A DNA stretch of 64,000 nucleotides from Arthrobacter pascens (GTDB taxonomy: Bacteria; Actinomycetota; Actinomycetes; Actinomycetales; Micrococcaceae): contig NZ_JAUSXF010000001.1 in NCBI RefSeq assembly GCF_030816475.1, forward strand, positions 4,154,001-4,218,000. Direction: 5' to 3'. Positions within the stretch are counted from its first letter, which is position 1, and every line of letters starts with the position of its first letter. Made by a program: the position numbers and the translations under genes. Below are positions 51,613 through 60,579 of this stretch, in pieces. The notes below the pieces were generated by a model. That model was not told the DNA's origin and ran no database searches. It worked only from the letters and a program-made list of their open reading frames with translations.

Positions 51613-52577
51613 TGTTTCTCGAGCTTCCTTTGCATCTGGAGATAGATCAGCCCGAAGACCAGCGCCACGACAATGAGCAGGTTTCCGACGGCGGCGGCGG
51701 GGCTGAAATCTGGATTCCCGGCACCGAATGCCTCCCGGTATGACCAGGTGGCGAACGTTGTGGACGTATCTCCCGGACCGCCCGCCGTCATGATCCAAAT
51801 GAGATCGACAACCTTGAGCGTGTAGATCAGCCCCAGCAGCAGCGTGATCGCCGAAACCGGCTTAAGAAGGGGGAAGGTAAGCCGCCAGAACTGTTGCCAG
51901 GCATTGGCGCCGTCCAGGGATGCCGCCTCATAATAGTCAGCCGGAATGTTCTGCAGGCCCGAGTACAGGATCACCAGATTGAAGGGAATTCCGAGCCAGA
52001 TGTTGGCGATGATCACGGAGGTCAGGGCGACGTCGGGGGAGGTCAGCCAGTTCACCGGGTCCAGGCCCACCACTCGAAGGGCTGCGTTGATGATGCCGTT
52101 GTCGCTGTTGAACATCCAGGCCCAGGCTGATGCCGAGACAATCATCGGCAAGAGCCAAGGGATCAGGAACAGCCCGCGCAGCACCGCGGACAGTTTGAAG
52201 TTCGCACGGAAGAACACCGCGAGGGCCAGGCCTGCCGCGTACTGGAAGGCAATGGAACCGATGGTGAAAAGTGCCGTGTTGGTTGCCGCTTTTGCGAACG
52301 ACGACGAACCAAAGATTTCAACGTAGTTCTGGAAACCGACGAACTGGGCATTTCCCCGCACAAAGGCCCGCGGAGTGTAGTCGTGCAGGCTGAGCTCTAT
52401 GTTGCGGTACAGCGGGAACGCGTAGAAGATGAGCAGGTAGAGGACCAGGGGCGTGACGAACGCCCATGCGACCCATTGGGAATTATCGTTGGGGCGTCGT
52501 CGGGATTGGCGTGGCTGGGCGGCAGGGGCCGCCCGGTCCCCGGCACGAGTTCGTACCGGGGCGGGGGTGGTTGTCAT
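51609..52577 (-). CDS. ABC sugar transporter permease (MalF/UgpA type)
   Basis: A 322-residue permease with a basic N-terminal tail of about 30 residues and six helices. The EAA loop EAASLDGANAWQQFWRLTFP lies in the C-terminal third. It starts 32 bp after the binding-protein stop. Partner of the permease at 50794-51612. Confidence 0.92.
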   Translation of the reverse strand: MTTTPAPVRTRAGDRAAPAAQPRQSRRRPNDNSQWVAWAFVTPLVLYLLIFYAFPLYRNIELSLHDYTPRAFVRGNAQFVGFQNYVEIFGSSSFAKAATNTALFTIGSIAFQYAAGLALAVFFRANFKLSAVLRGLFLIPWLLPMIVSASAWAWMFNSDNGIINAALRVVGLDPVNWLTSPDVALTSVIIANIWLGIPFNLVILYSGLQNIPADYYEAASLDGANAWQQFWRLTFPLLKPVSAITLLLGLIYTLKVVDLIWIMTAGGPGDTSTTFATWSYREAFGAGNPDFSPAAAVGNLLIVVALVFGLIYLQMQRKLEKQ

Positions 52578-52609
52578 GGCATATCTTCCGTTCAGGGACC
52601 GGCTTCAGC

Positions 52610-53872
52610 TCACTTGGACGTTTTCTCGGACGCTGTCCTCTGAGCTGCTTTGAGGGCGTCGGCCGGGGAGGCTGCGCCGCTGAGCGAGTTCTGGACGGCC
52701 GTCCACAGCTGCTCGGAAATGATGGGGTAATCGGTGCCGAGGTTGTCGCTGGTGCGGCCCTTTGCCTTGTTGACGGCGTCCACCCAAACCTTGAGTTCAG
52801 GGTGGTCCTTCAGCAGGAGGCCCTGGCCGTCACTCGTCGCGGGAATGTAGTAGGCAAAGGTGTTGGCGGTTTTCACCTGGCCTTCAGTGGTGCTCATGCA
52901 CTCGATGATCTTCTTTGACGTGTCGTAGCGGCTTTCGTCCTTTTGGACTGGCATCAGCAGGAATTCGCCACCGGTGGGTGCCGGCGCCACGCCCCCGTTT
53001 TTCGCGGGAATCGGAATGTATCCGGTCTTGAACGGCGCTTTTGCGGCGGCGTTCACCTGCCAGGTGCCGTTAACCGCGAAGCCGAAGTCGCCGGTGAGGA
53101 ACTCTTCCCAGGTGGTGTTCTGTGAGTTGCTGATGACGGAGTTGGGGGCGATGCCGGTCTTGACCCAGTTCGTCCAGAGCTCCAGGGCTTCAACGGCAGC
53201 AGGGGAATCAAGATGCTTCAGGTCAGCGCCTGATCCCCAAAAAAACGGAAGGAACTGGAAAGAGCCTTCTTCAGTCCCGATGGCCGAGAACGTGAGGGCC
53301 TTGCTTCCCGCGTTCTTGACCTTCGTCAGAGCCGTCTGGAAGCTTGCCCAGTCCTTGATGCCGGCAGGATCCACTCCTGCCTTGGCCAGGACATCGGCAT
53401 TGTAGTAGAGGGCCAGGGTGTTGGCGCCGAGCGGAATCCCGTAGGTCTTGCCGTCCACCACTCCAGCGGCAAGCAGGTTTGGTTCAATGGCCGAGGTATC
53501 CAGGCCAACGCTTTCCATGTCGATCAGGGCGCCGGTATCGGCCAAGGTGGAGACGGCCGGGTTGTCGAGGAGAATGACGTCCGCGGCGGTGCCCTCCTGC
53601 GCCGCCAGCAGCGCCTGGTTGGTCAGGGCTTGGGTGTCATAGGCAGTGCGTTCGATCTTGACGCCGGCCTTGTCCCCGCAGGAGCTGATGCGCTTGGCCC
53701 AGTCCGAGCCTTCCGTGTGCTGGGGATACGGGTCCCAGACCGTGAACGCCTTGGGAGCCGCCGACGACTCCGCACCCGTCCCCGGTGCCCCACCCGAACA
53801 GCCTGTTACAACGAGCGCCAGGGAGATGATACTGACGGCCGCCAACGTGTGGCGCGTGGTTTTTCTACGCAT
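52610..53872 (-). CDS. Sugar-binding lipoprotein of ABC importer
   Basis: A 420-residue solute-binding protein. The lipobox VTGC puts the acyl-Cys at residue 25. The mature part has KAFTVWDPYPQHTEGSDWAK, NQALLAAQEGTAADVILLDN, FQFLPFFWGSGADLKHLDSP and GEFLLMPVQKDE, typical of CUT1 oligosaccharide binders. The first gene of the leftward importer/GH127 operon, divergent from the LacI gene at 54101 with TTTCSGAAA motifs in the 228-bp gap. Confidence 0.93.
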   Translation of the reverse strand: MRRKTTRHTLAAVSIISLALVVTGCSGGAPGTGAESSAAPKAFTVWDPYPQHTEGSDWAKRISSCGDKAGVKIERTAYDTQALTNQALLAAQEGTAADVILLDNPAVSTLADTGALIDMESVGLDTSAIEPNLLAAGVVDGKTYGIPLGANTLALYYNADVLAKAGVDPAGIKDWASFQTALTKVKNAGSKALTFSAIGTEEGSFQFLPFFWGSGADLKHLDSPAAVEALELWTNWVKTGIAPNSVISNSQNTTWEEFLTGDFGFAVNGTWQVNAAAKAPFKTGYIPIPAKNGGVAPAPTGGEFLLMPVQKDESRYDTSKKIIECMSTTEGQVKTANTFAYYIPATSDGQGLLLKDHPELKVWVDAVNKAKGRTSDNLGTDYPIISEQLWTAVQNSLSGAASPADALKAAQRTASEKTSK

Positions 53873-53946
53873 GATGCTTCGTCCTTTTCTTCCTTGAAAA
53901 ATCTGAGGGCCTGCCGCGGCGATGATCAGACGCCCGAACGGAACAG

Positions 53947-54051
53947 TTTCCGAAAAACCGAAAGTGGTTTCAGAAGAAATTAGCAGCGCCTACTCGCCTA
54001 TGTCAACGGTTCTGTGGTGGAAGACGAGCGCGTTTGGCCAAGTTTCGGAAA
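53947..54051. promoter_or_regulatory. Pair of short LacI-like operator motifs
   Basis: TTTCCGAAA (53947-53955) and TTTCGGAAA (54043-54051) are 9-bp palindromes 96 bp apart in the region between the binding-protein and LacI genes. Each is followed by further CGAAA/TTTCGG half-sites. They are candidate sites for the LacI protein encoded at 54101. Confidence 0.55.
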
Positions 54052-54100
54052 ATTTTTCGGTATCCTTGGTTAAGGAATACTTGCTCGGGGAGGGGAATCC

Positions 54101-55165
54101 ATGACGAAGGCGGAAAAGAGGCCGGTCCTGACGGACGTTGCCCTGGCCGCTGGCGTGTCTGTCGCCACGGCGTCGAAGGCCCTGAATGGCCGGAACCATG
54201 TCAACAAAAACACGCGCCAAAGGGTCCTTGATGCAGCCGAAAAGCTGAAGTTCTCACCGAATCCGTTCGCCCAGGCCCTCAACTTCCCGGTCACCGGGAC
54301 TATCGGGGTACTGACGGCCGACCTCTCCAGCCGCTTTGTCCTGCCCATCCTGATGGGCGTCGAGGAGGCCTTCGGGGCTGGGTCCACTTCTGTCATCATC
54401 AGCGACGCCCGCAAAGACCTGGTGCGGGAACGGTTCCTGCTGCAGACCCTGATTGCCAAACGCGTGGACGGCATCATTGTCCTCGGCGATGATGCCAACG
54501 CACGCCCTTCCCTCTCCGAACATGTCCCGGTACCTGTCGTATACGCCTATACGCCCTCCGTCCTGGCAACCGACTGCTCCTTTACCCCTGACAACGCCAT
54601 GGGCGCCACTCTGGCCATCGACCATTTGGTGGCCCGCGGGCGCAGGAAAATAGCGATGATCAACGGCGAGCCGCGTTTCGAGGCAGCGCAGGAACGGAGC
54701 TCCGCAGCCCACGCGGCTTTGCAAAGCCATGGCCTGGGCTTCGTCTCGGGGGAGGTCCTGTACGGCGACTGGAGTGAATCCTGGGGACGTCAGGGGGTCC
54801 GTGCGTTGTTGAATGCCCGCCTCGACTTCGACGGGATCTTCTGCGGCAGTGACCAGATCGCCCGCGGCGTGGTCGACGCCCTGAGGGAAGAAGGGCGCTC
54901 CGTCCCCCACGATGTCGGGGTCGTGGGTTTCGATGACTGGGAGCTGTTCAGCACCACATCGCGCCCGCCGCTGACAACCATCGACATGAACCTCGAGCAC
55001 ATGGGCCGGGCAGTCGCCGGAGAGCTTGCAGTTGCCATTGCCGGCGTGACGCGTCCTGGCCTCCACAAGCTGCCGGTGCGGCTGGTCCCGCGGGAATCTA
55101 CGGCGGGACTGGACGGAAGCCTGGCGAACCGCGAGGATGCTGCGGGCGGCCCCCTCAAGGCCTGA
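54101..55165 (+). CDS. LacI-family transcriptional regulator (beta-arabinofuranoside operon)
   Basis: A 354-residue repressor. The helix-turn-helix VLTDVALAAGVSVATASKAL and the hinge FAQALNFPVTGTIGVLTADL are clear. ATG 54101 has GGGGAGGGG upstream. It is divergent from the importer/GH127 operon and probably regulates it through the TTTCSGAAA sites. It is followed, 85 bp later, by a second LacI gene on the same strand whose own operator type differs. Confidence 0.92.
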   Translation: MTKAEKRPVLTDVALAAGVSVATASKALNGRNHVNKNTRQRVLDAAEKLKFSPNPFAQALNFPVTGTIGVLTADLSSRFVLPILMGVEEAFGAGSTSVIISDARKDLVRERFLLQTLIAKRVDGIIVLGDDANARPSLSEHVPVPVVYAYTPSVLATDCSFTPDNAMGATLAIDHLVARGRRKIAMINGEPRFEAAQERSSAAHAALQSHGLGFVSGEVLYGDWSESWGRQGVRALLNARLDFDGIFCGSDQIARGVVDALREEGRSVPHDVGVVGFDDWELFSTTSRPPLTTIDMNLEHMGRAVAGELAVAIAGVTRPGLHKLPVRLVPRESTAGLDGSLANREDAAGGPLKA

Positions 55166-55188
55166 CCGCCCAGCTACCTGAATGGCCA

Positions 55189-55200
55189 TGCAACGTTGTA
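55189..55200. promoter_or_regulatory. Arabinan-type LacI operator before its regulator gene
   Basis: TGCAACGTTGTA lies 51 bp upstream of the second LacI gene and matches 12 of 14 positions of TTGCAACGTTGTAA at 63053. It suggests autoregulation. Confidence 0.7.
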
Positions 55201-55250
55201 ATGTTTCCCAAAGGGCCCATTCGGCCTGAAACTTACCGGAGGGATGCGGG

Positions 55251-56270
55251 ATGGCAGCGACTCTTCATGACGTGGCACGGGTCGCAGGCGTATCCTTCAA
55301 GACCGTTTCAAATGTCATCAACAACCACCCCCATGTCCGGGACACCACCCGTGCCAAGGTTGAAGATGCCATCAAGGCCCTGGGGTACAGGCCCAATCTG
55401 ACTGCCCGCAGCCTGCGCTCCGGGCACACCGGGGCCATCACCCTGGCCCTTCCCCAGCTGAGTCTGCCCTACTTCGCTGAGCTGGCCGACGCCGTGATCG
55501 AAACCGCCGCCAAACACGGCCTGGTGGTGCTCATTGAGCAGACCGGCGCCGACCGCGCCCGCGAACTCGAAGTCATGTCCAGCCCGAGGCTCAAAATGTC
55601 CGACGGCCTGATCTTCAGCCCCCTTGAACTAGGCCAGGACGACGTTGACCTGATCAAAGCCGACGTGCCCATCGTCCTGCTCGGAGAGCGGATCTTCGGC
55701 AGCAATTCAGACCACGTAACGATGCAGAACGTCACAGCTGCACGTGCCGCCACCGAGCACCTGCTGGACCTCGGCCGGAAGCGGATCGCCGTGGTGGGCG
55801 CCCATAAAGGGGAAATCATCGGCTCGGCGGGGCTTCGGTTGCGGGGCTACCGTGAGGCACTTGACGCGCGGAACATCCCGTACGACGACAGCATAGTTGC
55901 CTACCTCCGGGACTGGCACCGTTCCAACGGTGCGGCCGCCATGCACGATCTGCTGGACCGCGGCGCCACCTTTGACGCCGTCTTCGGGCTCAATGACACC
56001 CTGGCCCAGGGCTCCGTGCGCGTCCTGCAGGAAGCCGGCTTCCGGGTCCCGGACGACGTCGCCGTGATCGGCTTCGACGACCTGGACGAAACCCGCTACA
56101 CGCTGCCCACCCTGAGCACTGTCGACCCCGGTCGGATCGAAATCGCCGAGACGGCCGTCCGGATGCTCATGGAGCGGATCAAGAATCCGGACGGCGGCCC
56201 GCCCCGGGAAATTGAAGCAGCCTTCCACGTTGTGCCGCGCGAATCGACGGTGGGCTCCAGTCCCGGTTAG
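55251..56270 (+). CDS. LacI-family transcriptional regulator of the arabinan regulon
   Basis: A 339-residue repressor. ATLHDVARVAGVSFKTVSNV is the helix-turn-helix, then INNHPHVRDTTRAKVEDAI, hinge NLTARSLRSGHTGAITLAL and the effector domain ending HVVPRESTVG. ATG 55251 has GGAGGGATGCGGG upstream. Its gene overlaps the convergent GH43 gene by 4 bp. AACGTTG-centred sites lie before this gene, before GH51 and before both the binding-protein and GH43 genes at 63 kb, so it is the likely regulator of that arabinan set. The inducer is probably arabinose or an arabino-oligosaccharide. Confidence 0.92.
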   Translation: MAATLHDVARVAGVSFKTVSNVINNHPHVRDTTRAKVEDAIKALGYRPNLTARSLRSGHTGAITLALPQLSLPYFAELADAVIETAAKHGLVVLIEQTGADRARELEVMSSPRLKMSDGLIFSPLELGQDDVDLIKADVPIVLLGERIFGSNSDHVTMQNVTAARAATEHLLDLGRKRIAVVGAHKGEIIGSAGLRLRGYREALDARNIPYDDSIVAYLRDWHRSNGAAAMHDLLDRGATFDAVFGLNDTLAQGSVRVLQEAGFRVPDDVAVIGFDDLDETRYTLPTLSTVDPGRIEIAETAVRMLMERIKNPDGGPPREIEAAFHVVPRESTVGSSPG

Positions 56271-57310
56271 TTCCGGCCCCAGCTGGCCGTGGGCCAGCCA
56301 TCCTTCCACTCCAGGTGCAGGAGTCCCAGCCGGAAGCCGCCGTCGAGTTCTTCCGCGTAGTAGTGGAACGCCAGTGTGTCGCCGGAGACGGACTGCCCAC
56401 CGGGACCGGTCCGGCCGCCGTCGGAAGCCAGTACCGGCGTCCCCCCGCCGTCGAGCAGCGCCTTGCCGTCGGCGTCCAGGTATGGGCCGGTGATCCTGTC
56501 GGCTTTACCCACCGCGATGTTGTAGGTGCTCTCCAGTCCGCGGCAGCAAAAGTCGCGTGAGAAGAACAAATAGTAGGCGCCGTCGTGCGGCAGGATGTAA
56601 GGCGCCTCGATGGCGTTGGGCGGGGCCTTCCGGTCGGCGAGGCGCAGCGGCTCGGCATTATCTGCGCGCAGCCCTGTGGGCCATTGGAGCTGCACGAGTT
56701 GGATACCCGTCCAGAAGGAGCCGAACGTCATCCACGGCGTCCCGTTCTCATCCTCGGCAATGCCCGGATCGATGGCGTTGAACCTCTCCCCCTTGGACGA
56801 AATCACCTGCCCGCGATCCACCCATTCATAGGCAGGATCCGCGGGATCGAGGGCGGTGTTGGTGGCCAGCGCAATCACGGACAGGTTCTTGCCGAACGTG
56901 GAGGCCGAGTAGTACAGGTACCACGTGCCGTCATGCTCATACAATTCCGGCGCCCACAGGTTGTGCACGCCGGGGACCGCTGCGGTAAGCCAGGCCGGCT
57001 TCTGCTTCCAAACCTCGCCGGCATATTCCCAGTTGTGTCCATCCGTGGAACGCCGGATCTGGATGTTTCCGTCGGCCACATCACCGTTGCCCGTGGAGTA
57101 GACAAACCAGGGTTCGCCGTCCTTCCCGGCCACGAGGGCAGGATCGTGCGTGAAAAAGTCCCCGGTCAGGTCACCGGCCGGCATCCCCTCAGCGAGTGGG
57201 CCTGCCGATCCGGCGCAGCCGCTCATCATCAGGACGACGACGGCCACCGCCGCGGCCAGCCGCATCCGGGGGCGGCGGCGCGCTGGAGTGCTGGGCATGG
57301 TCTGCAGCAT
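56267..57310 (-). CDS. GH43 arabinan endo-1,5-alpha-L-arabinosidase-type lipoprotein
   Basis: A 347-residue exported enzyme. The lipobox MSGC places the acyl-Cys at residue 32. The GH43 catalytic triad is visible: Asp56 in HDPALV (base), Asp181 in AIDPGI (pKa modulator) and Glu235 in EAPYIL (acid). HNLWAPELYEHDGTWYLYYS is typical of the arabinanase subfamily. It starts 3 bp after the GH51 stop, so it is probably translated by coupling; no ribosome site is apparent. It acts at the cell surface on arabinan or arabino-oligosaccharides. It is similar to the partial GH43 at 63261, so the two are paralogues. Confidence 0.92.
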   Translation of the reverse strand: MLQTMPSTPARRRPRMRLAAAVAVVVLMMSGCAGSAGPLAEGMPAGDLTGDFFTHDPALVAGKDGEPWFVYSTGNGDVADGNIQIRRSTDGHNWEYAGEVWKQKPAWLTAAVPGVHNLWAPELYEHDGTWYLYYSASTFGKNLSVIALATNTALDPADPAYEWVDRGQVISSKGERFNAIDPGIAEDENGTPWMTFGSFWTGIQLVQLQWPTGLRADNAEPLRLADRKAPPNAIEAPYILPHDGAYYLFFSRDFCCRGLESTYNIAVGKADRITGPYLDADGKALLDGGGTPVLASDGGRTGPGGQSVSGDTLAFHYYAEELDGGFRLGLLHLEWKDGWPTASWGRN

Positions 57311-57313
57311 GGG

Positions 57314-58864
57314 TCAGCCGAGCGCGACGGCGGACCAGGACACCGGCGGCAGGGTCAGGGTGAGCGTGCCCTCCTCCAGGACGGCCCCGGTGAGCTGCTT
57401 CAGGCCCACGCGGTTCTGGTCCTGCAAGGTGTTCTTGGCGTAGACGTCCTCATCGTGAAGGGTCACGGCCTCGGCGATGACCTTCGCATGGAGTTCCGAG
57501 ACATTGATGGTCACGTCGATCGCCTCGGTCTGGCTGCGGTTCACCAGGAAGAGAGCCGACTGGCCGGTGGCGGCGTCCGCGGTTGCCACGGCGTCCACCA
57601 GCGGCGCTTCGCCATAGACCGCTGTCGCGTAGGTTCCTGCTTCGATTCTCGGACGCAGAACTTCACCGCGGGCCAGGCGGGAGGTGACCGAGAACGGGAA
57701 GAACGTGGTCTGCCGCCAGGCGTCGCCGCCGGGTTCGGTCATGATGGGCGCAATGACGTTGACCAGCTGCGCGAGGGAGGCGGCGGCCACACGGTCGTGG
57801 TTCTTGAGCAGCGTGATCAGCAGGTTGCCCAACACCACAGCGTCGGCCACGGAGTAGACGTCCTCCAGCTGCCGGGGCGCGTGCACCCATTCGTCGTTGA
57901 CCTGGCCGGATGCCTGGAACTCATCCAGGTACCAGATGTTCCACTCATCAAAGGACAGTTGGATGGTCTTCTTGCTCTTCAGCTTGTGCTTGACGTGGTC
58001 CGCAGTGGCCACCACGGTTTCGATGAAGTACTGCATGTCCAGCGAGGACGCCAGGTAGGACCCAAGGTCGCCGTTGCGCTCCTGGTAGTAGGCGTGGCAC
58101 GAGATGTAGTCAACGTGCTCGTAGGTGTGCTCGAGGACCACGCGCTCCCATTCGCCGAACGTGGGCATGGAGGAACTGGACGAGCCACAGACCACCAGCT
58201 CCAGGTTCCTGTCCGCGGTCTTCATGGCGGATGCGGTGCGTGCCGCGAGCTTTCCGTAGCTGTCCGCGGACATGTGGCCGATCTGCCAGGGACCGTCCAT
58301 CTCGTTGCCGAGGCACCACATCCGGATGTTGTACGGGTCCTTGGCGCCGTTGGCGATGCGCCGCTCGCTGAGTGTGGTGCCGGACGGGTGGTTGGCGTAG
58401 TCCAGCAGATCCAAGGCGGCTTCGATGCCGCGGGTGCCAAGGTTGACGGCCATCATCAGCTCGGAGCCGGTGAGCTTACACCAGCGGGCGAACTCGTCCA
58501 GGCCCACCTGGTTGGATTCCAACGAGTGCCATGCGAGGTCACGCCGGACCGGCCGCTGGTCGCGGGGGCCCACGCCGTCCTCCCAGCGGTACCCGGAGAC
58601 GAAGTTGCCGCCGGGGTAACGGATGGTGCTTGATCCGAGCTCCTTGACGAGTTCGATGACGTCCCGCCGGAACCCGTCCTGGTTGGCGGTGGCGTGGCCG
58701 GGCTCGTAGATCCCGTCATAGACGCAGCGGCCCAGGTGCTCCACGAAGGAGCCGAAGATGCGGCGGTTCACCGGGGCAACAACAGCAGTCCGGTCAACGG
58801 TGATGGTGGTTGGTGCCACAACAGCCAGATCGGCCTGTTCAGTGGCGTCGGAGGTGATGGTCAT
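57314..58864 (-). CDS. abfA: GH51 alpha-L-arabinofuranosidase
   Basis: A 516-residue cytosolic enzyme, full length. RRIFGSFVEHLGRCVYDGIY near the start, IRYPGGNFVSGYRW, the acid/base Glu188 in CLGNEMDGPW and the nucleophile Glu307 in QLSFDEWNIWY are all intact, as is HAYY. It releases terminal alpha-L-arabinofuranose from arabino-oligosaccharides. An AACGTTGTA operator lies 18 bp before the ATG. The upstream DUF624 gene is 87 bp away; the GH43 gene follows by 3 bp. Confidence 0.95.
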   Translation of the reverse strand: MTITSDATEQADLAVVAPTTITVDRTAVVAPVNRRIFGSFVEHLGRCVYDGIYEPGHATANQDGFRRDVIELVKELGSSTIRYPGGNFVSGYRWEDGVGPRDQRPVRRDLAWHSLESNQVGLDEFARWCKLTGSELMMAVNLGTRGIEAALDLLDYANHPSGTTLSERRIANGAKDPYNIRMWCLGNEMDGPWQIGHMSADSYGKLAARTASAMKTADRNLELVVCGSSSSSMPTFGEWERVVLEHTYEHVDYISCHAYYQERNGDLGSYLASSLDMQYFIETVVATADHVKHKLKSKKTIQLSFDEWNIWYLDEFQASGQVNDEWVHAPRQLEDVYSVADAVVLGNLLITLLKNHDRVAAASLAQLVNVIAPIMTEPGGDAWRQTTFFPFSVTSRLARGEVLRPRIEAGTYATAVYGEAPLVDAVATADAATGQSALFLVNRSQTEAIDVTINVSELHAKVIAEAVTLHDEDVYAKNTLQDQNRVGLKQLTGAVLEEGTLTLTLPPVSWSAVALG

Positions 58865-58881
58865 GGATTCTTCCTGTTCTG

Positions 58882-58893
58882 TATAACGTTGTA
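58882..58893. promoter_or_regulatory. Arabinan-type operator before GH51 gene
   Basis: TATAACGTTGTA shares the AACGTTGTA core with sites at 55189 and 63053. It lies 18 bp upstream of the GH51 start, inside the gap after the DUF624 gene, so GH51/GH43 may have an internal regulated promoter. Confidence 0.65.
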
Positions 58894-58951
58894 GATGGGG
58901 CGGAGGTCGTGGGGTTGCAAAAGGGAGGTTTACTCAAGGAGGCTGGACGGT

Positions 58952-59608
58952 TCAGGCGAAGGCTGGTTCTGCGGCTTCAAGTCCGGCGAGCCGGTGTCCC
59001 ACGAGCCAGCCGGAAAGCAGCAGCGGAACGGATGCCCCAACGAGGGGCACCAGGACGCCTATCCCCGAGAAGATGACGGCGAAGGCCACCAGGCTGATCA
59101 GCAACGAAAGGGTCATGACGGGCGAGACCAGCGGGAGCACGAAAGCCGTACGCCAGGTCCTGATGACAGAGTCCCGGTAGCGGCTGCACACGGCAACAGC
59201 CGTCGCGGCAGCTGCCATCGTGCCCAGGCCGGCGAGCGCCGCGATCACGAGCAGCACGGAAGGGACAGGCGAGGACAGTTCCGGGGTACCCGCCGGTACC
59301 AGCACGGTCAGGAAGTTAAGGAAGAGCACGACGCCGGCAAGCCAGAAGATGCTGCCCACCCGGTTGACGTGCCAAAACTGTGAGCGGTATACCGTGACGA
59401 AATCGCGCACCAGGTGTTCGCCTGCAGCGCCGGTCCGAAGCCTGGCCAGGACAGTCGTGGCCGCAACGGCCGCCGGGAACATTCCGAAGATCACCAGGCC
59501 GGCCAGGGTGCCGGCACCAAAGAGAACGTTGACCAGGACCAGCCGGGTGGCGAAAGCCAGCCACTCCATCGCTCGCCCGGCCCATCCCAGGTTGTCAGTG
59601 CTGGGCAC
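58952..59608 (-). CDS. DUF624 (YesL-like) membrane protein
   Basis: A 218-residue protein with about five hydrophobic helices, starting AMEWLAFATRLVLVNVLFGA, then GLVIFGMFPAAVAATTVLAR (a family mark), followed by DFVTVYRSQFWHVNR and three helices. Proteins of this family are routinely found next to CUT1 ABC permeases and polysaccharide-degrading enzymes; their role is unknown, perhaps in transporter assembly. It begins 3 bp after the permease stop, in the arabinan operon. Confidence 0.85.
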   Translation of the reverse strand: MPSTDNLGWAGRAMEWLAFATRLVLVNVLFGAGTLAGLVIFGMFPAAVAATTVLARLRTGAAGEHLVRDFVTVYRSQFWHVNRVGSIFWLAGVVLFLNFLTVLVPAGTPELSSPVPSVLLVIAALAGLGTMAAAATAVAVCSRYRDSVIRTWRTAFVLPLVSPVMTLSLLISLVAFAVIFSGIGVLVPLVGASVPLLLSGWLVGHRLAGLEAAEPAFA

Positions 59609-59611
59609 GGT

Positions 59612-60568
59612 TCAGCCCTTGGATCCCGAAAGGGCGATCGACTCAATGATTTGGCGCTGGAAGACGATGAAGACGATCAGCACGGGCAGCAACGCGATGA
59701 ATGACGCTGCCATGATCAGGGGGTAGTCGGTCTGGATGGCGTACTGGGCGTTGAAGTTGGCGATGACCAGTTGGAGCGTCTGCGTGGCCGGGGAGTTCAG
59801 GTAGATGATGGGTGCCAGGTAGTCGTTCCAGACGGCCATGAACCAGAGGATGAACTGGGCGGCCAGCGCAGGGCGGATGGCCGGCATGATCAGGGTCCAG
59901 AAGATCTGGAGGTAGGACGCGCCGTCGATCCTTGCCGCTTCCACGATGGAGTCCGGGACGCTGTTCAGGAACTGGCGCAGGAAGAAGATCATGATGATGT
60001 TGCCGAAGAGGCCCGGGACGATCAGCGGCAGCAGGGTATCCACCCAGCCGATGCTGGCGAAGATGGTGAACTGCGGAATCATCAGCGTGGGGAACGGGAT
60101 CATCAGGCCGGAGAGCAGTCCCAAAAACAGGACGTTCTTGAAGGGCATTCGCATCTTGGCGAACGCGAATGCCGCCAGCGCCGAGGTCAGCGATCCGACG
60201 ATGGTGACCGAGCAGGCCACGATCAGGCTGTTCTGGATGCCGCTGAGCAGGGGGCCGGCCGCCCAGATCCGGGCGTAGTTCTCCCAGACGAACGGGTCCG
60301 GAATCCACTGCGGCGGAAGCTCGAAGACCCCGTCCTTGGTCTTCAGGGACGTGGAGAAGGTCCAGGCCAGCGGGGCGACCATGATCACGGCCCCGGCGGA
60401 GAGGATGAGCGTTGTCAGGATGTTGCCAAGCCTGAGGCCGCCCTTGGCCGACCGCTGGCCGGTGCTTCCCCGGCGCCGGTTTCTGCCGCGCCCGGCTCCC
60501 GGCTCCCGGCCGGGGATGATCCCGGTGGGTTCCAAAGGAGGGCTGGTCATAACGTTCTGTGCGGACAT
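59612..60568 (-). CDS. ABC sugar transporter permease (MalG/CUT1 type)
   Basis: A 318-residue permease with a basic/Gly-rich tail of about 35 residues, then six helices (LTTLILSAGAVIMVAPLAWT first). The EAA loop EAARIDGASYLQIFWTLIMP is clear. ATG 60568 follows GGCAGG; a TTG at 60583 that overlaps the preceding stop is an alternative. Third component of the 61-63 kb importer. Confidence 0.92.
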   Translation of the reverse strand: MSAQNVMTSPPLEPTGIIPGREPGAGRGRNRRRGSTGQRSAKGGLRLGNILTTLILSAGAVIMVAPLAWTFSTSLKTKDGVFELPPQWIPDPFVWENYARIWAAGPLLSGIQNSLIVACSVTIVGSLTSALAAFAFAKMRMPFKNVLFLGLLSGLMIPFPTLMIPQFTIFASIGWVDTLLPLIVPGLFGNIIMIFFLRQFLNSVPDSIVEAARIDGASYLQIFWTLIMPAIRPALAAQFILWFMAVWNDYLAPIIYLNSPATQTLQLVIANFNAQYAIQTDYPLIMAASFIALLPVLIVFIVFQRQIIESIALSGSKG

Positions 60569-60579
60569 GCCTGCCTGCC

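Noticed and set aside
56585..58633. 682-codon plus-strand frame
   Set aside because: It lies opposite the GH43 and GH51 genes, whose catalytic residues are all on the minus strand.
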